Made by a program: the position numbers and the translations under genes. From Aliirhizobium wenxiniae (GTDB taxonomy: Bacteria > Pseudomonadota > Alphaproteobacteria > Rhizobiales > Rhizobiaceae): a stretch of DNA of 64,000 nucleotides. Each line of letters begins with the position of its first letter. Position 1 is the first letter of the stretch. The stretch covers positions 185,360 through 249,359 of the forward strand of contig NZ_JAEUAN010000006.1 in assembly GCF_019511445.1 (NCBI RefSeq), written 5' to 3'. This document shows, in pieces, positions 55,348 to 64,000 of the stretch. Below the pieces are notes generated by a model. That model had not been told where the DNA came from. It searched no databases and worked only from the letters and a program-made list of their open reading frames with translations.

Positions 55348-55917
55348 ATGGTCAAGGTCATCGCCTCTTCCGTCCGCAAGGGCAACGTCATCGATGTCGA
55401 CGGCAAGCTCTATGTCGTTCTCACTGCCGAAAATTTCCATCCCGGCAAGGGCACACCTGTCACCCAGGTGAACATGCGCCGTATCGTCGATGGTGTTAAG
55501 GTGTCGGAGCGGTGGCGCACGACGGAACAGGTCGAGCGCGCCTTCGTCGAGGACGTCAACCACCAGTTCCTCTATGAAGATGGCGAAGGCTTCCACTTCA
55601 TGAACCCGGAAAACTACGACCAGGTCGTCGTAGACGTCGACACGATGGGCGACCAGAAGGCCTATCTGCAGGAAGGCATGGTCTGCATTCTGTCGATGCA
55701 TGAAGGCGTGGCGCTTGCCCTGCAGCTGCCGCGTCACGTTATTCTGGAAATCACCGAAACCGAACCGGTCGTCAAGGGCCAGACGGCGTCTTCTTCCTAC
55801 AAGCCGGCCATGCTGTCCAACGGTATCCGCACCGCCGTTCCGCCGCATATCGATGCCGGCACCCGCGTCGTCATCGCCACGGAAGACAATTCCTACGTCG
55901 AGCGCGCCAAGAACTAA
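55348..55917 (+). CDS. efp: Elongation factor P
   Basis: A 189-residue translation factor that relieves stalling at polyproline. Three beta-barrel domains: KOW-like domain I with the modified Lys34 in HPGKGTP, an OB domain in the middle ([16 protein letters not shown]), and the C-terminal EF-P OB domain ([19 protein letters not shown]). It lies next to its modification genes epmA-epmB, divergent by about 150 bases. It keeps the K-type loop expected for beta-lysylation. Confidence 0.97.
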   Translation: MVKVIASSVRKGNVIDVDGKLYVVLTAENFHPGKGTPVTQVNMRRIVDGVKVSERWRTTEQVERAFVEDVNHQFLYEDGEGFHFMNPENYDQVVVDVDTMGDQKAYLQEGMVCILSMHEGVALALQLPRHVILEITETEPVVKGQTASSSYKPAMLSNGIRTAVPPHIDAGTRVVIATEDNSYVERAKN

Positions 55918-55924
55918 GAAATTC

Positions 55925-55947
55925 GCCGGGGCATCGTCCCCGGCTTT
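55925..55947 (+). terminator. First hairpin after efp
   Basis: GCCGGGG/CCCCGGC stem with a 6-base loop, followed by TTT, eight bases after the stop. Confidence 0.65.
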
Positions 55948-55959
55948 CAGAACGGCATT

Positions 55960-55996
55960 AAAAAACCTCCGAAGCTTGCGCTGCGGAGGTTTTTTG
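55960..55996 (+). terminator. Second terminator after efp (bidirectional)
   Basis: A 12-bp stem AAAAAACCTCCG/CGGAGGTTTTTT with a 12-base loop. A/T runs at both sides suit termination of efp and of the convergent efflux operon ending at 56050. Confidence 0.85.
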
Positions 55997-56049
55997 TTGT
56001 GCCGTACAAAGAAGCAATAGAGGCCGGCGAACCGGCCTCGAAGTCAGTC

Positions 56050-57495
56050 TCAGTCCTTGACAACCTTGGCGGAGGCAACTTCCGTCTTGGCCGTGGAGCC
56101 GACTGCGTAACCGCCGCCGATTGCGACGTTGAGCGAGACGTAGTTCTGCGCCATCTGCTGAACGGCTGCTGCAAGGTTTGCCTGCGAGTCGGAGACCTGA
56201 CGCTGTGCGTCGAGAACGTCGAGAAGCGAGGATGCGCCGTCGCGGTAGCTGGCGGTCGCCAGTTCCAGAGCTTCCTGGTAGGATTTTACGGTTGCGCGCA
56301 GAGCTGCAACGGTGCGGCCATCGCGGGAAACCGCGGCCAGCGCGTTTTCGACCTCTTCGACTGCGCCGAGAACCGTCTGCTTCCAGGAGAGATAGGCTTC
56401 GCGTGCAGCCGATTCGTTCGACTTGACGTTTGCCTTCAGAGCGCCGCCATCGAAGATCGGCAGCGAAAGCGATGGGCCGAAGGACCAGGACAGAATGCCC
56501 GATTCGTTACCCAGTGCCTTGGTGTAGGACGGCGTGATCGATCCGCCAAGCGAGATCGACGGGTAAAGCTGAGCTTCTGCGACGCCGATACGAGCCGTTG
56601 CTGCTGCAAGCTGACGCTCGGCGGCGCGAACGTCAGGACGGTTGCGGATCAGGTCTGCCGGGACGCCAGATTTCGGACTAAAGCGGGCAACCGGCTGGCG
56701 TGCGCCGCGCTGCAGGTCGGCGATCAGCGAAGAAGCCGGCAGGCCGAGCAGGGTTGCGATGCGATGTGCTGCCTGGCGGAACTGGGTCTCAAGGCCCGGC
56801 AGGGTCGACAGCGTCGAGTTGACCAGACCTTCAGCCTGTACGACGTCCAGTCGCGATGCAGCACCTGCTTCAAGCTGAAGCTTGGTGAGGTTCAGTGTCT
56901 CGCGGCGCGATTGAAGGTTCGCGCGGGTCAGCGCGATACGCTCCTGATAGAAACGAACATCGATGTAAGCGCCGGCCACGGCGGACAGAAGCGTCAGGCG
57001 GGCAACGTCGACGCTTGCATAGCTGGCGTCGAGATCCGCCAGCGCAGCTTCCCTGGAGCGGGCGTAGAGACCGAAGAGATCAAGAAACCAGGAGGCGGTC
57101 GGGCCACCGGAAGCGGAATTCTGTTCGACAAGAGAAGTCGCGCTAGGGCTGCCGCCGAGGCGATTTGCACCGCTGCGGCCAGCTTGTGCGCTCAGATCGA
57201 GCGATGGAAGTCCGCCAGCACCGGCGCTGATGACGGCTGCCTGTGCCTGATTGATACGTTCCAGCGCCTGCAGGACGTCGAGGTTCTGCGAGAGACCCTG
57301 GTTGACATAACCGTTCAGGCGGGTGTCGGAGAAGGCCGTCCACCAGGCATTCTTGGCGACGTCACCATTGCTCGTCACAGATCCTTCGGCGAACTTTGCC
57401 GGAAGCGAAATCTGCGGTGCAGTATGGTCAGGACCAAGTGTGCAGCTGGACAGCAGTAGCAATACGAGGGGGGCGGCTGCGCGAGTGGAAATCAT
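56050..57495 (-). CDS. RND efflux outer-membrane channel lipoprotein (NodT/OprM family)
   Basis: A 481-residue TolC-type channel. A lipobox gives a lipidated Cys18 (LLLLSSC). The mature start TLGPDHTAPQISLP and two repeated outer-membrane-efflux modules (about 60-260 and 270-460) match NodT/OprM proteins. Third gene of tetR-MFP-RND-OMF, 112 bases after the pump gene, so it may need reading through that gap. It completes the trans-envelope path. Confidence 0.93.
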   Translation of the reverse strand: MISTRAAAPLVLLLLSSCTLGPDHTAPQISLPAKFAEGSVTSNGDVAKNAWWTAFSDTRLNGYVNQGLSQNLDVLQALERINQAQAAVISAGAGGLPSLDLSAQAGRSGANRLGGSPSATSLVEQNSASGGPTASWFLDLFGLYARSREAALADLDASYASVDVARLTLLSAVAGAYIDVRFYQERIALTRANLQSRRETLNLTKLQLEAGAASRLDVVQAEGLVNSTLSTLPGLETQFRQAAHRIATLLGLPASSLIADLQRGARQPVARFSPKSGVPADLIRNRPDVRAAERQLAAATARIGVAEAQLYPSISLGGSITPSYTKALGNESGILSWSFGPSLSLPIFDGGALKANVKSNESAAREAYLSWKQTVLGAVEEVENALAAVSRDGRTVAALRATVKSYQEALELATASYRDGASSLLDVLDAQRQVSDSQANLAAAVQQMAQNYVSLNVAIGGGYAVGSTAKTEVASAKVVKD

Positions 57496-57607
57496 ATTTT
57501 TGTCCCAAAGCCCTTACTTACAAGCCCGCGAGTGTCGGGGCCGACATCATTGAATTGGCGACCGTAATCCGAATCGGTGACAGAATGCCACCAACTGGTA
57601 AACGGAT

Positions 57608-60600
57608 TTATGTAGTTGTCGCCTGTTTTTCACGTTTTGATAACTGCCTGACGACAACAAAAAACGTCGGAACGAAGAAAATTCCGAGGAGTGTTGCAGA
57701 AAGCATACCACCCAGCACGCCAATACCGATTGCATTCTGTGCAGCAGAGCCCGCACCCGTCGCAATCGCCAGTGGTACGACACCGAGGATGAAGGCGAGC
57801 GAAGTCATGATGATCGGGCGAAGACGCAGCCTTGCTGCCTCCAGCGTCGCTTCGATCAGGCCCATGCCGGTCGCCTGCCGGTCCTTGGCGAATTCGACGA
57901 TCAGGATCGCGTTCTTCGCCGCAAGACCTATCGTCGTCAGCAGTCCCACCTTGAAATAGACATCGTTGGACTGGCTGAGCAGATAGGCTGCGGCCAGAGC
58001 GCCGAGAACACCGATCGGTACCGCAAGGATGACCGAGAAGGGGATCGACCAGCTTTCATAAAGTGCTGCAAGGCAAAGGAAGACGATCAGCACCGACAGC
58101 GCGTAGAGCATCGGCGCCTGGGAACCGGACAGGCGTTCCTGATAGGAAATGCCCTGCCATGCGACCGTATAGCCTCCCGGCAGTTCCGATACCAACCTTT
58201 CAAGCTCGTTCATTGCCTCGCCGGTGCTGACGCCCGGCTGGGTCGAACCTTCGAGAGACATGGCGCTTGTGCCATTATAACGGGCGAGCTGCGGCGTTCC
58301 GCTGACCCAATCCAGCTTGCTGAACGAGGAGAATGGCACCATCTCGCCATCGGTATTGCGTGCATACCAGTATTTAAGGTCGTCCGGCTGCATGCGATAC
58401 GGTGCGTCGCCCTGCACGTAGACCGGCTTCAACTCGTTATCGAGGGTGAAGTCGTTGACGTCACGTCCGGCAAAGATGGTCGCCAGCATCGAATTGACGG
58501 CCGCGAGATCAACCCCCATGGCGCCCAGCTTTTCCTGATCGAGCAGAATCTTCAACTGGGTTTCGCTGCGCTGGTTGTTGCTGCGGAGCGAACTGATGAT
58601 TGGGTTGGTCGCGCTTTCGCTGATCAGCTGCTGCGAAACCTGTGTCAGCGCCGCGTTACCGTTATTGCCGCTGTCGACCAGATACGCCGAAAAGCCGCTG
58701 GAATTGCCCAGGCCCTGGATGGCCGGGGGTAGCAATGCAAAGACCTGGGCATCACGCAGAGTAAAGAAATGACCCTGCGCACGCTGCAGCACTTCCGCCG
58801 CAGATTGGCCGACGCCCTCGCGGGCCGAGAAATCGCGAAGCTTGGTGAAAACGATGGCATTGTTCTGGCCGGTGCCGCTGAAGCTGAAGCCGAGCGCGCC
58901 GAAGACCGCATCGACATTATCCTTCTCCTTTTCAAGGAAGTAGGATTCTACCTGCTTGACCACTTCTTCCGTGCGCGCTGTCGTGGATCCGACAGGCGTC
59001 TGGATGATCGTCATCAGCACGCCCTGGTCTTCCTGCGGAAGGAAGGAACTGGGCAGCCGGGTGAACAGGAGGCCGCAACCGCCGACGATCAGTGCGAAAA
59101 GCAGCATGACGCGCAGCGGACGCTTCAGGAGATACCCGATCGTATCGACATAGCCGTTGGTCGTCTTGTCGAAGCCGGTGTTGAATTTCGCGCCGATACC
59201 GCTCTTCTTCTTGGCGTGATCGATGGGCTTCAGCATCGTGGCGCAAAGCGCCGGCGTCAGAACGATGGCGACAACCGCCGAAAGCAGCATGGCCGAGACA
59301 ATGGTGACGGAAAACTGCCGGTAGATGATGCCCGTCGACCCGCCGAAAAAGGCCATGGGAATGAAGACGGCGGTGAGCACGAGTGCGATACCGATGATCG
59401 CACCTGTGATTTCATGCATCGACTTCTCGGTCGCCTCGAGCGGAGAGAGACCTTCCTCGTCCATGATACGCTCGACATTCTCGACGACGACGATCGCGTC
59501 GTCGACGAGCAAGCCGATCGCCAGAACCATGGCGAACATGGTGAGCGTATTGATCGAATATCCGGTCAGCGCAAGGATGCCGAATGTTCCCAAGAGCACA
59601 ACAGGCACCGCAATCATCGGAATGAAGGTGGCGCGCAGGTTCTGCAGGAAGACGAGAAGAACAACGAAGACGAGAACGATCGCTTCGATCAATGTGTGAA
59701 CGACCTTTTCGATCGACAGTTTGACGAAAGGCGTCGTGTCGTAAGGATAGGTGATCTCGACGCCGTCAGGCAGCGATCCGGCGACGCGGTCCAGTTCCGC
59801 CTTCACGCGGGCTGCCGTATCGAGCGCATTGGCGCCGGTCGCGAGGTTGACGGCGAAACCGGCTGCCGGCTTGGTGTTGGAACGCGATGCACCACCATAG
59901 GATTCCTGGCCGATCTCGACGCGTGCCACATCGCTAAGGCGAACCGTTGCGCCGTCCTGCTCGACTTTCAGAATGATACGTTCAAATTCGTCAACTGTGG
60001 TCAGCTGGCTCTGGGCCGTCATCGTGACGGTGAGCTGCTGGCCTTCGGTGACCGGCTGGGCGCCGAGCGAACCGACGGAAACCTGGGTATTCTGCGCCTC
60101 GATAGCCGAGGTCACGTCGGCTGCGGTCAGCTGGTATTTCTGCAGCTTGAACGGGTCGAGCCAGACGCGCATGGCATAACCGGAGCCGAAAACGTTGATG
60201 CTGCCGACACCTTCGAGGCGCTGGACCTGATCCTCGATCGACGTCGCAAAGATATCGCCGAGATCGACGGAGCTGCGCTTGCCGTCTTGCGAAACAAGCG
60301 CGCCGACCATGAGAATACTGGAGGTCGAACGGGTGACCGAAATGCCTTGCTGTTGCACCACATCCGGCAGCTGCGACTGTACCAGCTGCAGCTTGTTCTG
60401 CACCTGAACCTGGGCGATGTCCGGCATGATCGAGTTGCCGAAGGTCAGCGTGACGCTGGCGCTGCCGGTCGAAGACGACGAGGTCATGTAGGTCAGGTCA
60501 TCAAGGCCGGTCATGCCGTCCTCGATGATACTGGTCACCGACTTTTCGACCGTCTCTGCGCTGGCACCATTATAAGTCGCGCTGATGCGCACGGTTGTCG

Positions 60601-60718
60601 GGGCGATATCGGGATATTGCGAGATCGACAGCGTGGTGATCGCGAGTGCGCCACCCAGCATGATGACGATTGCGATGACCCAGGCGAAGACAGGCCGCCG
60701 AATGAAGTAATGCGCCAT
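57608..60718 (-). CDS. RND multidrug efflux pump, HAE1 (AcrB/MexB) family
   Basis: A 1036-residue inner-membrane proton-driven pump with 12 predicted helices and two large periplasmic loops. The proton-relay aspartates lie in GLLVDDAIVVVEN near residue 405. The N-terminus FIRRPVFAWVIAIVIMLGG and ISQYPDIAPTTVRI are class hallmarks; length matches AcrB. Located between the adaptor and channel genes. Substrates not predictable; rhizobial relatives export antibiotics, flavonoids or phytoalexins. AAGGA lies 8 bases upstream of ATG. Confidence 0.96.
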   Translation of the reverse strand: MAHYFIRRPVFAWVIAIVIMLGGALAITTLSISQYPDIAPTTVRISATYNGASAETVEKSVTSIIEDGMTGLDDLTYMTSSSSTGSASVTLTFGNSIMPDIAQVQVQNKLQLVQSQLPDVVQQQGISVTRSTSSILMVGALVSQDGKRSSVDLGDIFATSIEDQVQRLEGVGSINVFGSGYAMRVWLDPFKLQKYQLTAADVTSAIEAQNTQVSVGSLGAQPVTEGQQLTVTMTAQSQLTTVDEFERIILKVEQDGATVRLSDVARVEIGQESYGGASRSNTKPAAGFAVNLATGANALDTAARVKAELDRVAGSLPDGVEITYPYDTTPFVKLSIEKVVHTLIEAIVLVFVVLLVFLQNLRATFIPMIAVPVVLLGTFGILALTGYSINTLTMFAMVLAIGLLVDDAIVVVENVERIMDEEGLSPLEATEKSMHEITGAIIGIALVLTAVFIPMAFFGGSTGIIYRQFSVTIVSAMLLSAVVAIVLTPALCATMLKPIDHAKKKSGIGAKFNTGFDKTTNGYVDTIGYLLKRPLRVMLLFALIVGGCGLLFTRLPSSFLPQEDQGVLMTIIQTPVGSTTARTEEVVKQVESYFLEKEKDNVDAVFGALGFSFSGTGQNNAIVFTKLRDFSAREGVGQSAAEVLQRAQGHFFTLRDAQVFALLPPAIQGLGNSSGFSAYLVDSGNNGNAALTQVSQQLISESATNPIISSLRSNNQRSETQLKILLDQEKLGAMGVDLAAVNSMLATIFAGRDVNDFTLDNELKPVYVQGDAPYRMQPDDLKYWYARNTDGEMVPFSSFSKLDWVSGTPQLARYNGTSAMSLEGSTQPGVSTGEAMNELERLVSELPGGYTVAWQGISYQERLSGSQAPMLYALSVLIVFLCLAALYESWSIPFSVILAVPIGVLGALAAAYLLSQSNDVYFKVGLLTTIGLAAKNAILIVEFAKDRQATGMGLIEATLEAARLRLRPIIMTSLAFILGVVPLAIATGAGSAAQNAIGIGVLGGMLSATLLGIFFVPTFFVVVRQLSKREKQATTT

Positions 60719-60774
60719 TTCGAATTTCCTTGCCGCGTTTTGGAGCCGCGTTTACGGGCGAGCGTCAGCTGATC

Positions 60775-61962
60775 TTACTGCTGGGGCTTTGCTTCATCGA
60801 CTTTCGGTTCTTCGACCACGAAACCCTGGTCGTTGACCGTTGCCTCGACCGGTTGAACCGGTGCGCCGTCGGCGATCCACTGGAAGCCGTCGACGATCAG
60901 GCGGTCGCCATCGGCGATGCCGTCAGTTACGAGCCAGTTGTTGCCGGAGGATTTGCTGTTGGTAAAGGTGCGGGTCTCGACCTTGTTGTCTGCGCTGACG
61001 AATTTTGCCGAAAGCTCGCCACGGGCATTTCGCGTCGCGGCTCTCTGGGGAATGAGATAGCCGTTTTCGGTGCCGACCGTGACGGTCGCGCGAACATACA
61101 TGCCCGGCAGGATGATGTGGTCGGGATTATCGAACACTGCGCGGATCTGGTAGGTGCCGGTGGTTTCACTGACGGCGAGTTCCGCCATGTTGAGCTTACC
61201 TGTGCGGTCGTATTTGGTACCGTCCTCGAGCATCAGGCTGATATCCGCCGTGCGGGGATCGCCGTGAAGGCGGCCGGCGGCGACGGCGGCGCGTAGTTCC
61301 AGAAGGTTGGTGCTGGAATCGATCAGGTCGATATAGATCGGATCGAGATTGCGCAGGGTCGTCAGCGCCGTCGTCTGGTTGGCGGTGACGATATTGCCGA
61401 TGCTCACCGTGGAAATCGTGGTCACGCCGTCGAATGGCGCACGGATCTTGGTGAAATCGAGATCGATCTGGGCTGCATTCAGGGCTGCCTTGGCCGATTC
61501 CACATCGGCCTCGGCCTGCAGCAGTGTCACCTTGGCATTTTCGTATTCGATCTGGGTTGCGCCGCTGTTTACCAGCCGCTCATAGCGGGTCATGTTCGCC
61601 TGGGCCGCCGGGATGCTGACCTCGGCTTTTTGCAGCGCAGCCTGTGCCTGGGCCACGGTCGCAGCGTAGGTATCGTCATCGATCTGGTAAAGAACCTCGC
61701 CGGCCTTGACCTCGCTGCCCTCCTTGAAGGCGATCTCGCTGATGGCGCCGTTGACGCGCGGACGGATCTCCGTGGTCTGGAAGGCGACCGCGCGGCCGGG
61801 AAGCACGTTGGTGATCGGCCGCTCGGTCTTCTTCATCACGACGACGCTGACCGGGGAAGCCGGTTTCTGCTGGCTCGTGCCGGCCGACTGCTCGGTCTGA
61901 TCACCACAGGCGGACAAAGCCGTGGCGAGGAGGAGTGAAAACACCAGTTTGCGAAGAACCAT
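60775..61962 (-). CDS. RND efflux periplasmic adaptor (membrane fusion protein)
   Basis: A 395-residue lipoprotein with lipobox LSAC (Cys19). Residues about 65-110 and 205-230 form the biotinyl-lipoyl-like half-motifs (IRPRVNGAISEIAFKEGSEV). A helical hairpin and beta-barrel follow. Such proteins link pump and outer channel. It precedes the pump gene by 56 bases and follows tetR after 153 bases holding a palindrome. Confidence 0.94.
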   Translation of the reverse strand: MVLRKLVFSLLLATALSACGDQTEQSAGTSQQKPASPVSVVVMKKTERPITNVLPGRAVAFQTTEIRPRVNGAISEIAFKEGSEVKAGEVLYQIDDDTYAATVAQAQAALQKAEVSIPAAQANMTRYERLVNSGATQIEYENAKVTLLQAEADVESAKAALNAAQIDLDFTKIRAPFDGVTTISTVSIGNIVTANQTTALTTLRNLDPIYIDLIDSSTNLLELRAAVAAGRLHGDPRTADISLMLEDGTKYDRTGKLNMAELAVSETTGTYQIRAVFDNPDHIILPGMYVRATVTVGTENGYLIPQRAATRNARGELSAKFVSADNKVETRTFTNSKSSGNNWLVTDGIADGDRLIVDGFQWIADGAPVQPVEATVNDQGFVVEEPKVDEAKPQQ

Positions 61963-62092
61963 GATTTTTTCCAGACGCGGGGTGAGGCGGGTGTCTCTGT
62001 TGCCGCCCTTGGCGGAGCGAAGGCGGCAATTAGCCGGCAGGATACCGGCAGAACTAGGGCGGAGACGCGAAAGGTCACGTCCGCACGATGAA

Positions 62093-62122
62093 AAAGTGAC
62101 GTAATTTAATTTTCGTCACTTT
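62093..62122. promoter_or_regulatory. Palindrome at tetR end: operator candidate or tetR terminator
   Basis: A perfect 9-base inverted repeat AAAGTGACG/CGTCACTTT surrounds a 12-base centre and includes the tetR stop codon. It has the size of a TetR-type operator and lies in front of the adaptor gene. On the minus strand it is followed by TTTTT, so it could also be a rho-independent terminator of tetR. Both roles are possible. Confidence 0.6.
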
Positions 62123-62718
62123 GCAAGCGGACTTTGAAGGGCAGCGTTGATGAGTTCGACGATGCCCGCCAGCCGTTCATCAAGATTTTCCTCGGTTTCA
62201 TGAACCAGAAACACGGGGTGGAGAATGCTGGCAAAGGAAGCTGCGACATGGCGGCTCACCGTACGGCAATCGGTGCAATGATAGACGCCGGCCTCGACGC
62301 CGTCGCGAATCACCGAGAAAAACAGTCCTTCAATGAGATTCCGATAGTGAAATCCGCTTTCGAGTTCGGTCTTCGTGACCAGAAAGATCATCTCAAGGAA
62401 GAACGGATTTTCGCGGATGTCGTGCAGGTGCGCCTGCATCAGTCGGCGCACGACAAGTCCGAGTTTTTCCGGTGGCGGGGCGTCGAGGTCAAGCGTGTCA
62501 AAACGCCCGATCATATGGGTAATGTGGCGATCGCATATGGCGTCGACGAGCGTCGTCTTCGAGTGAAAATGCTTGAATACATTCGCCGGTGACATTCCCA
62601 GTTGCTGGGCGATATCGGCTATCGAGGATTTTGCGATGCCCCTTTGGCGGAAAAGGGCATCGGCGGTGCGCAAAATATCTTCACGCGTCTCTTCGGCTTT
62701 GCGGCGCGGTTTTCGCAC
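62116..62718 (-). CDS. TetR/AcrR family regulator of the RND efflux operon
   Basis: A 200-residue repressor. The helix-turn-helix is at about residues 30-55 (SSIADIAQQLGMSPANVFKH), followed by an all-helical ligand domain. The start is GTG at 62718 with GAGGA about seven bases upstream. It lies just upstream of the adaptor gene on the same strand, so it likely represses that operon. Confidence 0.92.
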   Translation of the reverse strand: MRKPRRKAEETREDILRTADALFRQRGIAKSSIADIAQQLGMSPANVFKHFHSKTTLVDAICDRHITHMIGRFDTLDLDAPPPEKLGLVVRRLMQAHLHDIRENPFFLEMIFLVTKTELESGFHYRNLIEGLFFSVIRDGVEAGVYHCTDCRTVSRHVAASFASILHPVFLVHETEENLDERLAGIVELINAALQSPLAK

Positions 62719-62755
62719 GCTTGGTCCTCGTGATTTCGTCAGTGTATGTCGGGCT

Positions 62756-63703
62756 CTATTTTCCGAAATAGGGCGTTAGGTTGGTGCGGATCCGTTCCAG
62801 CACTGTATCGCCGCTGTTGTCGGGTACAAAAGTCTGTCCGGTGATCATTTCATAGGCGTTCTTGTAGACGGCGGAAGTGTCCGCAATCAGCTCTGCCGGA
62901 ATGGCCGGGATGTCGTCCTTATATGGGTCGCAGCGCTCGACGACCCAGGCCCGGACGAAATCCTTGTCGAAACTTTTCGGCCGTCCGCCGGTGCGGAAGG
63001 CTTCCTCATAGCTGTCGGCCATCCAGTAACGGCTGCTGTCGGGCGTATGAATCTCGTCGGCCAGAATGATCGTGCCGTTTTCGTCGGTGCCGAATTCATA
63101 CTTGGTGTCGACGAGAATGAGGCCGCGCTTGGTTGCGATTTCCTGGCCGCGGGCGAAAAGCGCCAGCGCATAGCGGGATAGGGTTTCCCATTGCTCTGCC
63201 GTCAGCAGGTTCTGGTCGATAATCTCCTTGGGCGATAGCGGTTCGTCATGGCCGCCGTCGAAAGCCTTGCTGGTCGGGGTGATCACCGGTTCGGGAAGCG
63301 CCTGGTTGTCCTTCAGGCCATCGGGCAGGCTCAATCCATACATATTGCGTTCACCCTTCTTATAGAGGGTCAGAAGCGAGGTGCCGGTCGTGCCGGCCAG
63401 ATAACCGCGCACGACGATCTCGACCGGCAGGATGTCGAGGCGCTTGCCGACGACCACATTCGGGTCCGGATAGGCGATGACATGGTTGGGGCAGATATCC
63501 TTTGTCGCCTCGAACCAGTAGCGGGCGGTCTGGGTCAGGACATGGCCCTTGTCGGGAATGCAGGTGATGATGCGATCAAATGCGCTAAGGCGATCGGTGG
63601 CGATGATGATGCGCTCGCCGCCGGCCAGATCGTAATTCTCCCGCACCTTGCCGCGGTAATAATTGGGGAGTTCGGCAATGAAGGCTTCTTCCAAAACGCG
63701 CAC
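62756..63703 (-). CDS. purC: Phosphoribosylaminoimidazole-succinocarboxamide synthase PurC
   Basis: A 315-residue SAICAR synthase of the longer type, acting in purine synthesis (CAIR + Asp + ATP). It shows [11 protein letters not shown], the substrate loop [10 protein letters not shown], and [23 protein letters not shown] 63703 with GGAG eight bases upstream is the chosen start; in-frame codons upstream run through the leader hairpin and the -10-like site, so they are unlikely to be coding. Confidence 0.94.
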   Translation of the reverse strand: MRVLEEAFIAELPNYYRGKVRENYDLAGGERIIIATDRLSAFDRIITCIPDKGHVLTQTARYWFEATKDICPNHVIAYPDPNVVVGKRLDILPVEIVVRGYLAGTTGTSLLTLYKKGERNMYGLSLPDGLKDNQALPEPVITPTSKAFDGGHDEPLSPKEIIDQNLLTAEQWETLSRYALALFARGQEIATKRGLILVDTKYEFGTDENGTIILADEIHTPDSSRYWMADSYEEAFRTGGRPKSFDKDFVRAWVVERCDPYKDDIPAIPAELIADTSAVYKNAYEMITGQTFVPDNSGDTVLERIRTNLTPYFGK

Positions 63704-63941
63704 GATGATCGCTCCGAAAACGGCCCCTCGGGGCCAAGGTCTGACTTTATATAGAGGCCCCGCTATGGCATGTTTTTCCTTTGCGGCACAAGGATGTTGC
63801 TGCTCTTGCATGTTCCGGCATTTTCTCGATCCATAAGATAGCCAGTAAATTGGCCTGCTGCTGATGTTTATGCCAAAAACTCGAATAACCTAATAAAATC
63901 AATTACCTGTCATTTTCTTGAAGTTTTTGCGACTTGGGGAG
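63704..63941. other. purC leader and upstream non-coding region
   Basis: On the minus strand a -10-like CTATATAAAG lies near 63740-63750. A strong GGCCCC/GGGGCC hairpin (63722-63735) follows, then GTTTTC, just before the purC ribosome site; this may attenuate purC. The AT-rich part up to 63941 shows no gene and may be an UP-type region for the plus-strand promoter. Confidence 0.45.
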
Positions 63942-63971
63942 TTGACGTTTTCGGGGGTGTGGATTTATAAC
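63942..63971 (+). promoter_or_regulatory. Strong sigma-70-type promoter, resembles rRNA operon promoters
   Basis: TTGACG (63942-63947) and TATAAC (63966-63971), with 18 bases between (17 if TTATAA is used), follow an A/T-rich stretch. The sequence after it, CTGACGAGGGCGGCGGCG, recalls leaders of rhizobial rRNA operons. Any gene driven lies beyond the window. Confidence 0.55.
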
Positions 63972-64000
63972 CCGCTCACTGACGAGGGCGGCGGCGCTGC

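Noticed and set aside
58769..60772. 667-codon open frame opposite the RND pump gene
   Set aside because: Antisense shadow caused by GC-rich codon usage; highly charged low-complexity translation with no domain.

Overview
The window is GC-rich chromosomal DNA from an alphaproteobacterium, most probably Rhizobiaceae (Rhizobium/Agrobacterium group). The grounds are the frcBCAK fructose operon, the aerobic (cob-type) cobalamin genes, two kinds of rhizobial palindromic repeat, and an sRNA of the alpha-r14/'cuckoo' type. No tRNA or rRNA gene, insertion sequence, prophage or CRISPR array was seen. Species identity cannot be settled from sequence reading alone.

Layout. 1-5077: 3' part of a peptide-binding protein gene, two permeases and a fused double ATPase (Opp/Dpp-type importer). 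5350-5512: a small RNA whose four hairpin loops each show CCUCCUCCC. 5515-10571: frcK-frcA-frcC-frcB on the minus strand and a divergent ROK regulator. 10635-12259: an HSL-type esterase and an exported MsrA. 12335-19514: a second peptide-type ABC importer, ending in a CocE/NonD hydrolase. 19871-40459: about 20 kb of cobalamin biosynthesis and cobalt uptake. It holds cobB-cobA, cbiD, cobM-cobE-cobL, cobK, and a long minus-strand run DUF1636-cobW-cobN-cobG-cobH-cobI-cobJ; cbtB-cbtA-cobO-cobQ runs the other way, followed by cobD and cobC. Two divergent B12 riboswitches, each with its own promoter, control the two large transcripts. 40465-42002: an uncharacterised hydrolase/membrane-protein pair. 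42108-47355: a probable pipecolate/lysine catabolic operon (FAD oxidase, ALDH7-type dehydrogenase, P1 peptidase) with a divergent LysR gene and a small stand-alone Lrp-type RAM domain. 47436-50719: two very small proteins and an 891-residue three-domain protein whose enzymatic motifs look eroded. 50805-55917: purU, a secreted GH5 glycosidase, and the EF-P modification pair epmB-epmA divergent from efp. 56050-62718: a tripartite RND efflux system with a TetR regulator. 62756-63703: purC, followed by a strong stable-RNA-like promoter running off the end.

How it works together. The cob genes cover most of the route from uroporphyrinogen III to cobyric acid and aminopropanol attachment, with CobN for cobalt insertion and CbtAB as a likely cobalt importer. 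CobF is absent and CbiD is present. CobS/CobT, the nucleotide-loop genes and CobP are not in this window. Many cob genes overlap by 4 bp, indicating translational coupling. Several opposing cob genes overlap at their 3' ends or start within a few bases of each other.

Most unusual points: the four-loop anti-Shine-Dalgarno RNA; palindromic repeats inserted in frame in cobG and cobN; the triple pseudo-enzyme at 48044-50719; and the unknown pair at 40465-42002.
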